Shown: positions 1 through 12,800 of the stretch, piece after piece
How positions within the stretch are numbered: position 1 is the first letter of the stretch
Layout of the letters: each line of letters starts with the position of its first letter
Assembly: GCA_907165275.2 (NCBI GenBank)
Contig: OU015675.1
Location: forward strand, 4,419,501-4,483,500
Origin: Zygaena filipendulae
Taxonomy: Eukaryota > Arthropoda > Insecta > Lepidoptera > Zygaenidae
Length of the DNA: 64,000 nucleotides
Direction: 5' to 3'
Notes under the pieces: generated by a model
Database searches by the model: none
Told to the model about the DNA's origin: nothing
Seen by the model: the letters and a program-made list of their open reading frames with translations, nothing else
Translations under genes and position numbers: made by a program

Positions 1-680
1 TCTATATGGTATCGATACTTTTATGTGATTGTTTGGCTGTCGTTTAGTCTGTCTTCGGATATCGACTATAATTGCCAGTTGTGATATATAGCTAAACATT
101 TGCACGCATATTGTGTCCAATGACTATGGCAATAAGGTAAATTTTTCTATATTTTAGCGAATTCTTAACATTACCTATCGTCCTTTACCGTGAAACTTTT
201 TAGTACCTCATATATTAGGTTATTACCTTGAGTTCACACACGGTTTGAAGTCGATGATATTTTTTAGCGTTATTCTTTATTGCCTTTCTGCAAGACCAAT
301 CTTTGATTAGGAATATAATTATGTGAATTCGGATTCAGTTGAATGAAAACGAAAAGGATGGCTGTAGTGTATATATGTATAGGTGTAAGTATGTATGTTT
401 CTGATTCAATATTAAGTGTTCGTTTCACAAATATTGTTAATCCTAATTTAATGATCGAATTAGGACAAATTTAAAGGACTTGGGTCGCGTCTCGTGCTAT
501 AGCTAAAAATGCGTTCACACAGTTTGGACACTTCGAATACTTAATTTTTTATACGGCCTCGAAAAAAGACCTTTTAATATTATGTAGTAAATACACTAAA
601 TAAATCACTTATCGAGTAGATCTGTGTGTTGTGAAGTGGATTATTATTATTATTATTATACTTAATTTCTGAAAGTGTGT

Positions 681-752
681 GGACTGCAGTCCACCGTGAG
701 GGCCCAGCACGGATCGGTGGACTTCACACACGCCTTCGGATTGCTTCCAATA
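681..752 (+). repeat. Fragment of a widespread lepidopteran SINE
   Basis: The block reads ...GAGGGCCCAGCACGGAT then GGTGGACTTCACACACGCC and TTCGGATTGCTTCC. I recognise this internal piece from common lepidopteran short repeats that read GGCCCAGTGCGGATTGGTGG, then CTTCACACACC. The ends are not visible, so it is an eroded fragment. Recognition is from memory. Confidence 0.45.
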
Positions 753-1004
753 TAGTAAGTATGTTAGGTTTTGATATATATCCTAACTTTACGACATGTA
801 CCTACATAGATCAGAAAATATTTATAAATCAACCCCAGACTCCTGTTCTCTAAGTAGATAAGGTTATTTTTTTTTTTTTTTCAATTTATTGGGCTAATAA
901 ACAGTGTGTACAATATATACTTATAGTAACTTACTTAGCTAAATTTACCGATTGTACCACCAAAACCATTAACCACAAGTTACTAGAAAAATAATAATAA
1001 TATA

Positions 1005-1205
1005 ATAGCTGTACCTCGCGGTTTTACCCACGGTAATTTCAGAGTTCCCGTGGGAATCTCAGATTAGAATATAGCCTATATTACTCAAGGATAACGTAGC
1101 TTTCTACTTGTGAAAGAATTTTTGAAATCAGTCTAATAGTTTTTGAGTTAAATCGTAACAAACAAACAAAAAATCAAATCTTTCCTCTTTATAATATTAG
1201 TATAA
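1005..1205 (-). mobile_element. Helitron-like short element (reverse copy)
   Basis: Begins TAGCTGTACCTCGCGG and ends TTTATAATATTAGTATA, the reverse complement of the family described at 25465-25645. It lies upstream of the WntA promoter. The internal match to the 45726-45951 and 59313-59529 copies (AAAGAATTTTTGAAATCAGT, AGTTTTTGAGTT) marks it as the same subfamily. Confidence 0.65.
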
Positions 1206-3029
1206 ATTAATTTTCTATCGAATTCAGACCTTCAATTCCATAGATAATTGACATTGTTGCTTGGACCTATGGCTTGTCTAAAGGTACAGTTGTTCGGAGT
1301 GGATTGAAGATAACACAAATGCAGCGTATTGTTGCTGATTGCATTAAAATCGAGACATTTTGAATCTAGTCTAGACTTCAGCCAGTTCGCATAAAGTTCG
1401 TATTCTTGTTTATTGGGCCATTCGATTTAATCGATTTGAAAATTGGTGTTCTTAGGGGTAGAATAAAATATTAGGTGATCAACATAAATGTGATAGGTAA
1501 AAATCTATAGACCTATAGGTAAATGTATAAAAAATTTAGCATCTTAGATTCCTGTATTTTATTGTACTTCTTTATTAGTCTCTACCGTATTATTGTTATA
1601 TTTCTTATTTGTAATTTCACAGTGTTTTAGTGTACCTAACTGTAAAGCTGTGAGAAATTTTGTGTAATAAATGAATAAATAAAATTATAATTCCCCGTAA
1701 TTATTATGTAATAATCCACGCATTTATCATATTGACTGTAATATATAGGTACTCTGTAGTCTACAGGGTATTTTCCGTGACGTGACGATCATTAGGCTAA
1801 AAGTTTTTACTTCATAAAAATACTTACAGGTAAGCCTATAGAAATTTCATATTTAATTTTATTGATATTGTTCGTGGGAGTTCTTTGGGTAGGAAAAGTA
1901 AGTGTGAAATTAGAATTCAGATTAGAATTAGTTCATTCACAAAGAATGAAGATGAAGATACTCTATATAGAGAAAACTAACATTTCGCATTTTGGTTTAA
2001 ATCTCTCTCTCTGCTTAGAAAATGCTAATTTATTTTACACTAGGATTTTATCCAACAGCGAAAAACTATGTTATTTTTATATAAATTGAAGATAATGACA
2101 TCGATAATCCTTTGAAATCAATATAACTGATACCTGCATTTTTAATTCCAACTTTATTTCTCAAGCAGTAGAGATCAAATTATTTTATGAACTAATATGT
2201 AACTGAACTATTGCAGTGTATAAGCAGTAAGTATACAGTTAAACATCTCGGGCGGTGCCTTTGATCTGTGGCAATTATGGTTTTACAGCGATCGTAAAAA
2301 CGCGAGGGAACAAAATGGCCGGCAGGTAAACCCTATTGTTAAGTTTTTTCTACCTTTCATCGATTTTTTTCTCCAGTAATATCCCTACAATTAGCCACGA
2401 AAGGTTCTCGATGTACCTACTCGGATGAATTTGAATTTTGATAAGAAACAAAAAATAAATACGTAGAAATATTGCACTTTCTAAATTAGCTGTTAAAGTA
2501 TAACACCGCATAACTGTAACACAATATTATTAAAAAAAAAATATAAATCGAAAATTTATGCAGATTCTTCTGTAATCCGATCGATAATAATTAAAGAGAA
2601 CGAATGAAGTCTGCATTCATGAATGTTAATTCGATCAAAACTTCAAACGTAAATCATCGTTAAACATCATGCTGATATTTTGATAATATAATCGAATGAA
2701 ATATCGATTGAATATATTACAAGATTAATCATACCACTATGGTGCTAAATACGCTATATTTTACTTTAAACATCCTCAATAAATTATTCTTACGGACATT
2801 TTACGAAAGCCTCAATTTACTTTTATAAATCCATCCTTCGATCAAGAAAATCAATTTCGTTAGTACGTAGGTACCTACTTACATACATACGTAGACATAC
2901 AACAGATCATATTTTTGCGCATTACCATCTTAAAGCGACACATAATCTCGTAATTGATGGTCTGTGAATAATAAAATACGATATTTTTCTGTATTAATAC
3001 AAGTGTTCTGTTACTATAAGTTTCGGATC

Positions 3030-3330
3030 TCGACACTCGTGCCGTGCTGGGATCAATCTTTTTCCTTGACATTTCGTTTGTCGATCGCGACTACACACCG
3101 TTTTGCTTCATCTTTCACTCGTGGTAAGGGCTCTAAGGATGGTCTCGTGCACAGTTGCATTGCATCTACAGTCTACACGCCCTCAAATGCGACCCTTCCC
3201 CTATGCCGGATTCTATGGAACACTCACAAACGCCTTCGGAGTTCGGCCCGCCAGTCTGGTTTTGTGTTTCCGCGCGCTCGCATCGGAAACGACGCTAAGC
3301 CAACCCACTATCCCAAACACTTTTTCGATT
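3030..3330 (+). promoter_or_regulatory. GC-richer promoter-proximal block of WntA
   Basis: This 300-bp stretch (GCCGTGCTGG, TCGATCGCGACTAC, CGGCCCGCCAGTCTGG, CGCGCGCTCGCATCGG) is much richer in GC and CpG than its surroundings and carries no known repeat. It lies 430-730 bp upstream of the start codon. Overlapping chance ORFs fill it on the + strand. A core or proximal promoter role is inferred from position and composition only. Confidence 0.4.
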
Positions 3331-3427
3331 TCGGAAAAACTTCATTCTTCTCTTTTAAACGGTACGGCCCTAGAATTGCTGGCTGTTTTAATTACCTATT
3401 ATAAAAGTCTATTTTTCTCTTAAAAAT

Positions 3428-3447
3428 CACGTGCACCGAATCTCAGT
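3428..3447 (+). promoter_or_regulatory. E-box and arthropod-type initiator candidate
   Basis: CACGTG at 3428-3433 is followed by TCAGT at 3443-3447, which matches the arthropod initiator consensus. Transcription from about 3445 would give a leader of roughly 315 nt. TCAGT is short and common, so the start site needs CAGE or full-length cDNA. Confidence 0.3.
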
Positions 3448-3759
3448 AGAAACTTTCAAGAAAGTTTGTTTTCGAAGTTTTGATGTTTTAGTGTATTTTT
3501 TTTTTAATTGATTTATAAGATTTATTTGTTATCATTTGCTTTTCGAGATAATGTTTTGGTGATTTACATACTGTGGTTATTATTTGAGTGTTGGTTTGGT
3601 TTCTTATGTTTTACTGTTTTACTGTGGTTTGAAAGTATTGGTTACTATGAGACGTTTGGCGGTGGTGTCGTAGTATTATGTGCAAGTTTGACGATTGAAA
3701 AGTTATTTTTCCCGTAATAAGCTCTTTTAGAGAGTTGTTCGAACAAGTTTGTGCGCGAT
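3448..3759 (+). other. WntA: Probable 5' leader of WntA with five short upstream ORFs
   Basis: If transcription starts near 3445, the leader carries ATGs at 3483, 3551, 3606, 3647 and 3678. Each opens a tiny frame that closes at 3491, 3562, 3632, 3673 and 3698, all before the WntA ATG at 3760. None overlaps the main frame. Such a leader would be expected to lower translation of the ligand, but whether it is all in the mRNA is unknown. Confidence 0.45.
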
Positions 3760-3827
3760 ATGGAGCTTTTGAGGAAAGTTCTGTGCTCTCTGCTTTTGCT
3801 GGTGGAAGCGGTCACCGGCAGTTGGTG
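3760..3827 (+). CDS. WntA: WntA coding exon 1 (signal peptide)
   Basis: Encodes [20 protein letters not shown], a basic start followed by a leucine-rich core with a likely cleavage after Gly20, then Ser-Trp and two bases of the split Trp23 codon. The start ATG has G at -3 and G at +4, a strong context, and is the first ATG that opens into the spliced frame. The donor is GTAAGT at 3828 (phase 2). The exon therefore carries essentially only the secretion signal and is separated from the mature protein by 49.8 kb. Confidence 0.85.
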
Positions 3828-6800
3828 GTAAGTGTTCTTTTGCTAAAATTACTCTTAGCATACCTACATATAAATTTCTCTTAGTTATTTTAATTTGATA
3901 ATAATACCTCGAAAGACAAGCACTATAGTTAAATTTAAAAATTCCTAAAAATCGCATGATGGAACATGTCTCACGCAATAAATATTTATTTCAAACATAC
4001 ATATTTTAAACAAAAATAACACATTTTATATCTAAAAATAGTGTTTCTCAAAACATAAATTAATAAATTGTTTATGTTTAGGTAACTTTGTTCCCGACAA
4101 TGTTTGACGTGAAATGTTCAAAACTAGGTTTTGTTTAAACTAAAATTTTTAATGCAGAGAAAATGATATCAACAGTAAACCTCAAGACGAACAAATCACA
4201 CTCTTCATCCATCATCCCTGAAAACTCGGTGTGAAAAGATTTCGTAAACTTTTACCGAGTTTAATTTATTAGATGCAATAGTAATGCGATGCCAAATCCC
4301 AAACACTTATTCATATAAAAATATAGTTAGAAAAATGTAGTTGAGATAGAAGAAATGAAAAAAAAAACGAAATAGGTAGGTATCTACTTTTTTATAACCT
4401 TTAAATCTACAGGATGTTTTGTGAATTCTGAAAGTAATAAGAAGAATAATTTTCTCTTGCAATATACAGGAAGTATATTTAATTGTGGACTTGAAATATT
4501 ATATTATATGAGATAAATTGGATATGATTCACGAAAAATATTTGAAATTTTACGGAAACTAGAAATTGCTTATGTCTCTGTTGAAATTGCAAGGAATAGC
4601 TATGTAGCCTCCCTGTTGTAGACTCCCTTAAAAGAAGTACCCAATTGGAGTGGCTAACTAAAACAACTCAACTCAACTCTACTGGAGAGTTTGTTGAGCA
4701 ACTTCTTCTTTTCAGTAGCACCAGAAAGCTACGAAGGACATTTTGTGAGTGCTACCTATCATAAATTATTGTAATTTTACTGGCTTTACAATGAGCCCCA
4801 TAAAAAGGTCAACTTAACCGAATAAAAATCCTTGACAAAAAATAATTTGACTTCTGTACCGCGGGACTTAGAAGCTGATAAGTTCATACGCAGTCAACAT
4901 CTAACGACAATCTTCTGCACCTATTCTGAGGGGTCCTCGTCCGCTACAAAATGCAATAAACACAACTACAATATGCGCATTTCAAAGCCGGGTTGCAGCC
5001 GGTTAATTAGTTGTACAATTTCGTTTATAATATTATATTAGGTGTAGTGTTTATTTTAGAACAATGTCAACGGTAATACGGTCTTTGATGTTGCGCTTAG
5101 CGAATTTCCGCGGCGGCACACACCCGTCGCAGTTAAAATTATTTATAGGCGACGACGCGTACGAGTGGGCATTTGAACCTGGTTAGGTATTCTGATTACG
5201 GATTTCATTTCACTTTGCGCTCGTGTGAAATTTCCTCCTTTAATAATTTTCTATGGGTGACAGATGGATGAAATCGATTAGTGATTTTTATGGAAAAATC
5301 TTCAGTCTGCAACGGATAGGTAGGAAGGTAGGTATTAGTTGTATAGGTATAATAGGAAAATAACGCAGTTCGTGGTGACTTTAGAGGTCTATATAATCTA
5401 TTCCAAATTGTCAGACTATAAATAAACTATCCCTACTAATCTATATGTACAGATCTTTATGCAATAGTTAAGCACTAACGGCCGCACTTTTAATGATTAC
5501 AGATTATTGTACTTAATTTTAAGTAAAGATTTCAAAAACAAAACTGCCGCACTCAGAGACCTTCCTTAAATTCATAATTAAGTTAAATTTAGTTAAACGC
5601 CAATTAACATTAATCTCTAACCACCGCACTCAGAGTCAATTTTAATGATACTTAGTTAAGTATAGATTTTTAAAACAAAACTGCCGCAATCAGACAAGTT
5701 TAATAAATTAATGTTAATTGGCATTTAACTAATTAAGTTACATCTCATTAAATGCCAATTAACATTAATTTACTGAACGTCTCTGATTGCGGCGGTTTTG
5801 TTTTGAAAATCTATACTTAACTAAGTAATCATTAAAGTCGACTCTGAGTGCGGCGGTATGTCTTTGTTTTTAAATCTTTAGGTACTTAAATTAGGTAAGT
5901 AATTATTAAAACGACACTGAATGCAGCCGTAAAACAAGAAAATAATTTGAAACGTTTAAGTACATTTTTAAATTTCTTTCTAATTAAAATGACTATATCT
6001 TACAATTGTAATTATGCATACCTAAGGCTGTCTGCTTTATTAAAAGACTGATTAAGAACTAATTGGTAATGAAGTTCATTTTTTGAATGATTTTGTGTAA
6101 CAATAATAATGTTTAAATTGAAAACCCGCTTCAACGTGACTTTTTCAAAATAAGCTTCAACTGAATAGTAGAGCTCGGCAGAAATATGAGTTGCATCGCT
6201 CGCGCTAGGCAAGCGCAAAATAACTTTCACTCATTGGCTTGTACTTAATACTGTATTTTGTGAACCAACCAATAGTATTAGTATTGTTTTACTTGTGAGA
6301 GGAAATGAAGTCATGGCAGTTGATGGAGGCTTTGGTATTTTCTTGAAAGTTTTGAACTTAGGAATTTCAGTATTATTTATGTGGGTAACTGAACATAATA
6401 ACACTATCCCATCAAAAAAAAATTCATGTAAAATGTTGCCAAGACGAGACCATATGACTTGCATTATCATAAAGTTATCAGATCTCATATAGAGCCAAGC
6501 TTATAGCTCTACACGCCGTAATTTTACAAGGCCTAATTTCACAAACTCTGCACCTTAGTCAAAATATGTGGCTTGGTCACTTAGATATATGATTGGTCTT
6601 GGCTGTTGGAGCGCAGCGGAGACCAATCATTTATCTTAGCTTGGCCATTTCGCTACATTCAGATGGGTGAAAAATGTATCCACTGTTCATTGCTTTTCTG
6701 TTATACAAATAGTTATTGTAGTAACGAAACGGCCAAGCCACATATTTTGGTAAGGTATAAGGTTTAGAATTTGTGAAGTTAGGCCTTGTAAAGTTAGGGC

Positions 6801-9800
6801 ATGTAGTGTTAGAAGCTTGGCTCTACATGAGATCTGATAACTTTTTGACAGTGTGAGTCATATGGTCTATGGTCTCGTTTTAGCAAAATTTTAAATGAAA
6901 TTGTTTCTGATGGGATTTCATTTCTTTTTGTACGTCAAAAATGCGGAAGTCTCATACAAACTTCCATCACCTAGTTTAAGAGGTTGGAGATAAAAGTTAC
7001 CAGTTCTATAATTTTTTTGTTTTTTTGTGTACTAATACTAGCTTACATACCAAATTTCAGCTAATCCTAGGACATAAGGAAATACCCTAAGAATTTTGAT
7101 GATTATCAGTGAGTCAGTGACGCAATCAGGATTTTTTAGATATTGATAAAATCTAAAGTATAAGAGCTATACAATTAAAACTTTATGTTTAATAAAAGCC
7201 CGCTATCGATAATATATCCCAAGAATTTTATTTATCTAGTATAATGCAAACCCAAGTTATAAAGTAGATCCTCAGACGCCTCTTTCACTTCGCCTAAGTT
7301 CGTAAGACTTCGCACATAATATGTCCGTCGGTTCATACTGTTCTTGCTTTTCCTGATAGAAATACGTCCTCCTTGGTCAACCCCTTCTAATATATACTTC
7401 TGACACATGCTCTAGTTTCATAGTCACTTTTCTTTCATATTCTTCCAAACTGAATCATTTTTCTAGCATTCCTCTCTCTGAAAATTTCGGGATTCTCTTG
7501 GAAATTTCCGGTTAAAAAGTAGGTATATTATGTGTTAATGCAGCGTATGAGCTATCGCCATTTCGAATTTCATTCAAATCCGTCCAACCGTTTCAGCGCG
7601 AAGAACATACACTCGAACGAACTCTGGAAATTTTTGTGTAAGTAATTAGTAAATTAACATAATTATGTAAATGAGAAGAGAACTGCCCCCTGTGGACTTA
7701 GCGAGCGGGTAGTTTTTGAAATACGAACGTTTTCAATAATATAAAACCCATTATCATCTACGTCATCGTCAGTTTGTAATGTATTTTGATGCTTTCACCT
7801 ACTTTTTTAATTACAAATTCTAAAATAACGCACATTCCCTTCTGTGGAACTAGCTTATCTAGACGTGTCGCATAGTTAAATGCTATACGGTATACATAGG
7901 TAACGTTATCTATTGCATAAGATGCTTGTATTCCACCGATTCTAGGTTAAATTTGTTTGTCAACATTGCGTTTTCTGTATATTTTAATCCAGTAAAATAT
8001 CTACAGCAACAATATTAAAATCTTATCTTTCACGAACAATATTTGTCGAGCACTCACGTTGACGTGTTCCGGAAAAGTTAGTCCGGAAAAGGTTACAATA
8101 GAATAGATTAAATACATAGTTAATAGATACATACATAACTATACTGATGTTATAATTATGTGAAAGTTAATGAAGGTGTTTGTTACTTGAATGCACCTAA
8201 ATTAATTAACGGATTTGGATTAGGCACACAGATGGAAAAAGGACGAAAAAGGACGCGTGCGAGTCTCACACCGCTGCCGAAGAACAACTACGTATAGATC
8301 ATCTATATCATCATTCATCAGAAGGTGATATTAAAAAAAAAATTTAAAAAGTGTTTCAGTTTTTTATTTATTTATTTATTCAACAAAAATTCCACAGCAC
8401 ATGACAATAATTTCAAACAAATTTCATAAAACTGTATTAAGGCCATTACGGAATAACACAATGTTACCTAATCTTATACACATTAGAAATTTCGCTACTG
8501 CTATTATCAAATATTATTACGAGAGTTTGTAGCATACGAGTTATAATTGCCAATCTCTTCTTTGAATTTATTTATTTTTGACATAAACGCCAAATGTAAT
8601 TTTTAAAGAGACTAAAAGATCTATCTATCGATCAATAAACATATTAAGGTGTAATGAAAGATTTGTTTCGGACAAAAAAAGAGTAAATTTCGTTTCATTT
8701 ACGAAGTTTCAATGTCTCGGTGATTGACTGTTAATGACAGTTTAACGGTTAGAGACTATCGGTATCAGCGACAGTTCATTACTACTAATACTACTGATAG
8801 ATAAAATACATTCACAATTCAAGACAATTATATGTTAGATTACTTCAACAAGCGAAACTACCTAACTCACTGATTCACTGACTTATCGCGAAATCTTGAT
8901 AATCGACATGTGAAGCTTTGGCATATTAGATGAAGTACTTTAAGGGGAAATAAACGTTAGCTAAGGTAGGATTTTCATCCCAGAGCTCCCGAGGGAATGC
9001 CAAAATTGTCGCGGTCGAAACCGCGGGGAGAACAAGTTAGTGTAATATAAAAAACGTAAAAAAATCTAAAGTAAGTTAAGTAAGTTTCGACGGTTAAAGA
9101 GAGTGTAATTCATCCGAACTCGCACAAAATTTTATGCTAATCGCTGCAGGTCTTCCAGTCCACCTACGACATTCTGCCAAGACTGGCTTTAACCCTAAGA
9201 CTTAATAGTGCATTGCCTTACCAAGTGTTTTCATTACATGTCAAATTGAATTGATTGTAATTTTATTATCTCTCGCAAAAAAACATAAAAATTTTTTTTT
9301 TGTTTTCTTTACCGTGGTACCTGTTTGGTGCCTACCTAATGAAGGTACACACTACACAGTACTTCTTTTGGTGTGTCGAGGGAAACGAAAGTACCACGTA
9401 TAATTAACGAAAAATCAGTATGAAGTTGGCGAGTCAAAATTTTAAATTCACGTCAAAGAAGTTTATCTTCTAACTTGCCTACCTTTGGGTACTAACAAAA
9501 AAACGTATCTACACATATACGTTATAATGTATACGGTTTTTTGTTGTTTCTTGTTTGGAACAAACAAGTTATATACGCAGGTATTCCAAATCACACACAT
9601 CTAGAAGCATAGGTCATAATAAAAACTATAATTTAGTCAAAAGTGATGAGACACATGCTAGCAGATGTCAGTGTTAACGCGCTGTTAACTTCTAACGGAG
9701 CGAAGCGATCAGCTGCAAACTTACTGCCTATATTTAAAACCTCACGCACGTTATGTAATTCGGGGTTTATTTTGAACGGTTAACTTTTTTTTACTGATGA

Positions 9801-12800
9801 TTTTATTTTTGTTTACTTATGTGTCTATTAATAACTGTAATTGTCTAGTTTTGTATAATTTTGTTACATAAGTAAATGAACACCAGGGCGTTTTAACGAT
9901 TGAGTTTAATTGAATAACTATCTTGTTTATATCTACCATACCTACTATTTTTTTTATCTATCAAAATAATAATGTTTTTTCAAATTTTATAAAATTTCCA
10001 TTCAATTTTAATTTTTTTTTTAAATTTAAATGCTGCTATTTATAATTTTTTTATTTATTCTAATATAATTAGCTATATTAAATATAAAAAATTCTTTTAA
10101 ATTTATATGACTGTTGTATTGTAATTTTAACTACACACAAGCTCTACACAAAATCCATTTACACCAAAACTCATTGTAGGTACAATTTCATTTACACTAG
10201 CACAAGTGAGCAGCCGCTAGCCGGTGGCAATGTCGGCTCTGTCAGACACACAATGGCCTGTCTGTCCAATAACGTAGTTAACTAATCGTCACTTTACCTG
10301 CTTCTCTTGGCCGTTAGTGTCCGTTTTGAACGTAAACTGTCCGTAGCGGGGTGCTTGGAAATGTGCAAGCTATCGCTGGAGGGTTAAAATTGTTTTTGAA
10401 AGTAATAAAATTGTTTTAATAAAAAAAAATTATCACAAAAATTTTTACTTTAGCAAACATGAATGGTTCATGTTTTAAATAATTGACAAACGGTGGTCTC
10501 AGTAGCAGAAGCCATATAGTAGGTTCGATGTTGTCATTGACAATGTTGGGGGTAACTTGAGATCCGATTCTATAATCGTGCTTTCTATGTTTTATGTGTA
10601 GATATGTTGTACAGGGTTATATTTGCTACTTATATAGATGACTAGCGGTTTTTATCCGCGTTTTAGCTTTTTCGGGTAGGTACCTACTTGGATGTTGAAT
10701 TTTCAAAAAGTCTTTCAAGCCTTTACGAAAGAAAGCATTGTGAAAAACTTTAAACTGAAACTATTAGTTAGAGCTCTATCTTATCTGACAAGTTAACAAG
10801 TTTTTTTCAGTAGTTATGGTACTGTTTATATTTAGAGATATCGAAAAATCTTTCTTTATCCATGATTCAAACATCTAAACGTCCTTACATCCAAGCTTAC
10901 ATATGACGAGTTGTTGCCCGCGGCTCTACCTGACTACTGTTTGGTGGTTCGTTATTAAAATATGTTACTTTTTCTCTTGTTTATTATAGAATGCAATGCC
11001 ATAACAATATAAAATCTATTTGGCATGCCAGCAACCATGATGATCGTACTCCGGCAATGTGGTATTAGTGAAATAATTCGAACTCAGCCGAAGATTATCC
11101 ACATCAATACCTATTGTATTTTAAGTTAAGTAGTAAGTATCTATATTGTATGTTTGTCATTATCAATTGGCTGAAATACGCATGTTTATTTTTTTTATAA
11201 TCTAGGTACTCAACAAGACTGTACGATTTCTAAATGTGGGCAATTCATTTCAATTTTTTTTTATTGAAAATATTTCTATTTTGAACAACGAAAGGTTTGT
11301 AAAAAAAATTTAAGGCGCCATCCTGTTATATTTCTTTCGTGTTTTTTATATTATTTCATACAATAGATTAGTTAATTATCAGCACCCTTTTTCTCATCAA
11401 ATAAAAATAGGAATGGTTTTATAAATACAAACCTACCTATAACAAAACCTTTTCAATACACAAAAAAGGGTTCACCGAAATAAATTATTATTTATAACAC
11501 CATTAATTAATTGGATAACGATAGGCCTATCGTCATGTTTATCTAATTAAATGTACTTTCTGTTTATTCAGAACCAATTCGATTGAATATATTATGTACG
11601 TATGTAGATATTGTATAGATGTTTATAACCTGACTTACTCTAATTAATGATCGAGTTTGATACATTGCTTCCTGCATGGATTTAAATTACTTACAAGGGA
11701 ATGATGACTTACCGTCATTTGCCACAGTTCATTGTGGCGGATCTATATACCTACAATAATTTTATTTTCACAGTCAATTTTGATAGAGGGCATGAGAGTA
11801 TTCGATTCTTGTTCTAAATATCTATAGAATGGTTATAAAACGTTAGATTTTATGTAATTATTTATCGATTGATATACTCAATACCCAAGATAATTATGGG
11901 CATACAAAATAACCTGTATGCATGTTTTTTTAATTATTAGATACAGTTTGACGTGATAACAGTTACCTATACAACGTGTTAATGAATTAACTGAAAACCT
12001 GATACACCCCATTAAAAAGAATACACAATAATATGATTAAAATATATTTTATGTCGAAAAAATTTATGCTTTAAAAGTTATTCAACATTAGTTTGGAGGT
12101 AACCTATCTACGAAATTCCAAGCGCCTACCGGTTCGAATTTTTTTGCTGCGGGCGGAGTACGCGCCAAATATTGTATTATAAATAATTTAGACATGGGCT
12201 AATAAAAATGAAAAAAATATAACCTATATTAAACATATATAAAACATAGTGCGATCGATTCGCTAGTTGATTCTGAGCAAACTACTTTCTAGTTTTTAGT
12301 TAATTCATTAACACGTTGTATAAGTACGAATTTTACTCATTCAATGGTAATTTTTGACAATTGGTTTTATATTTCGTTTCTATCTATTGACGCTTTTTGT
12401 AAGGATATTTATGTGGAATATTATTTTGCTATTGCCGTTGCTGTTCTTTCTAGAGGAGAATTGCCAACCAGTCAGTCAGTCTGTCAGTTTTTAATACGTA
12501 TTAAAATTCCTCTAGTAGTAACGGAGTATACATTGTGGAATAACTTTGTGAGGAGATAGTCATGCCACTTCCCCAGGCTAACATTATCTAAATGTTAGCT
12601 GTACAATGTACGTATTAAATATTCATGTTTTAGCATTGAAACTGATATAATTCCCCCAATAATAAAGCATTATTATCAGTTTCAACAGTTGCAACTGACA
12701 TGTATTGCCATAATATTGTCAATTGTCATATTAGACACCGGTTACGTTGTGGAGTCCAAATGTTGTATATGAACTTGGCTATTGTATTTTTATGCATGTG

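Larger units (their letters stand above)
1..3442. other. 5' flank of WntA, no gene
   Basis: AT-rich sequence with no supportable gene. It contains a SINE fragment, a Helitron-like copy, (TTA)n at about 640-660 and scattered simple sequence. A small GC-richer block at about 2248-2330 (GGGCGGTGCC, AAAATGGCCGGCAGG) is not repeat-like and could be regulatory. The longest ORFs here, near 2964-3423, overlap each other and match nothing recognised. Confidence 0.6.

Noticed and set aside
2964..3423. Two overlapping ORFs of 146 and 106 codons upstream of WntA
   Set aside because: They overlap in different frames over the GC-richer promoter block, match no family known to me and have no splice or start context that stands out. 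Composition explains them.
5480..5930. CRISPR-like array of regularly repeated blocks
   Set aside because: Repeats alternate in orientation and form a palindrome, in a eukaryotic intron. No direct repeats with equal spacers.
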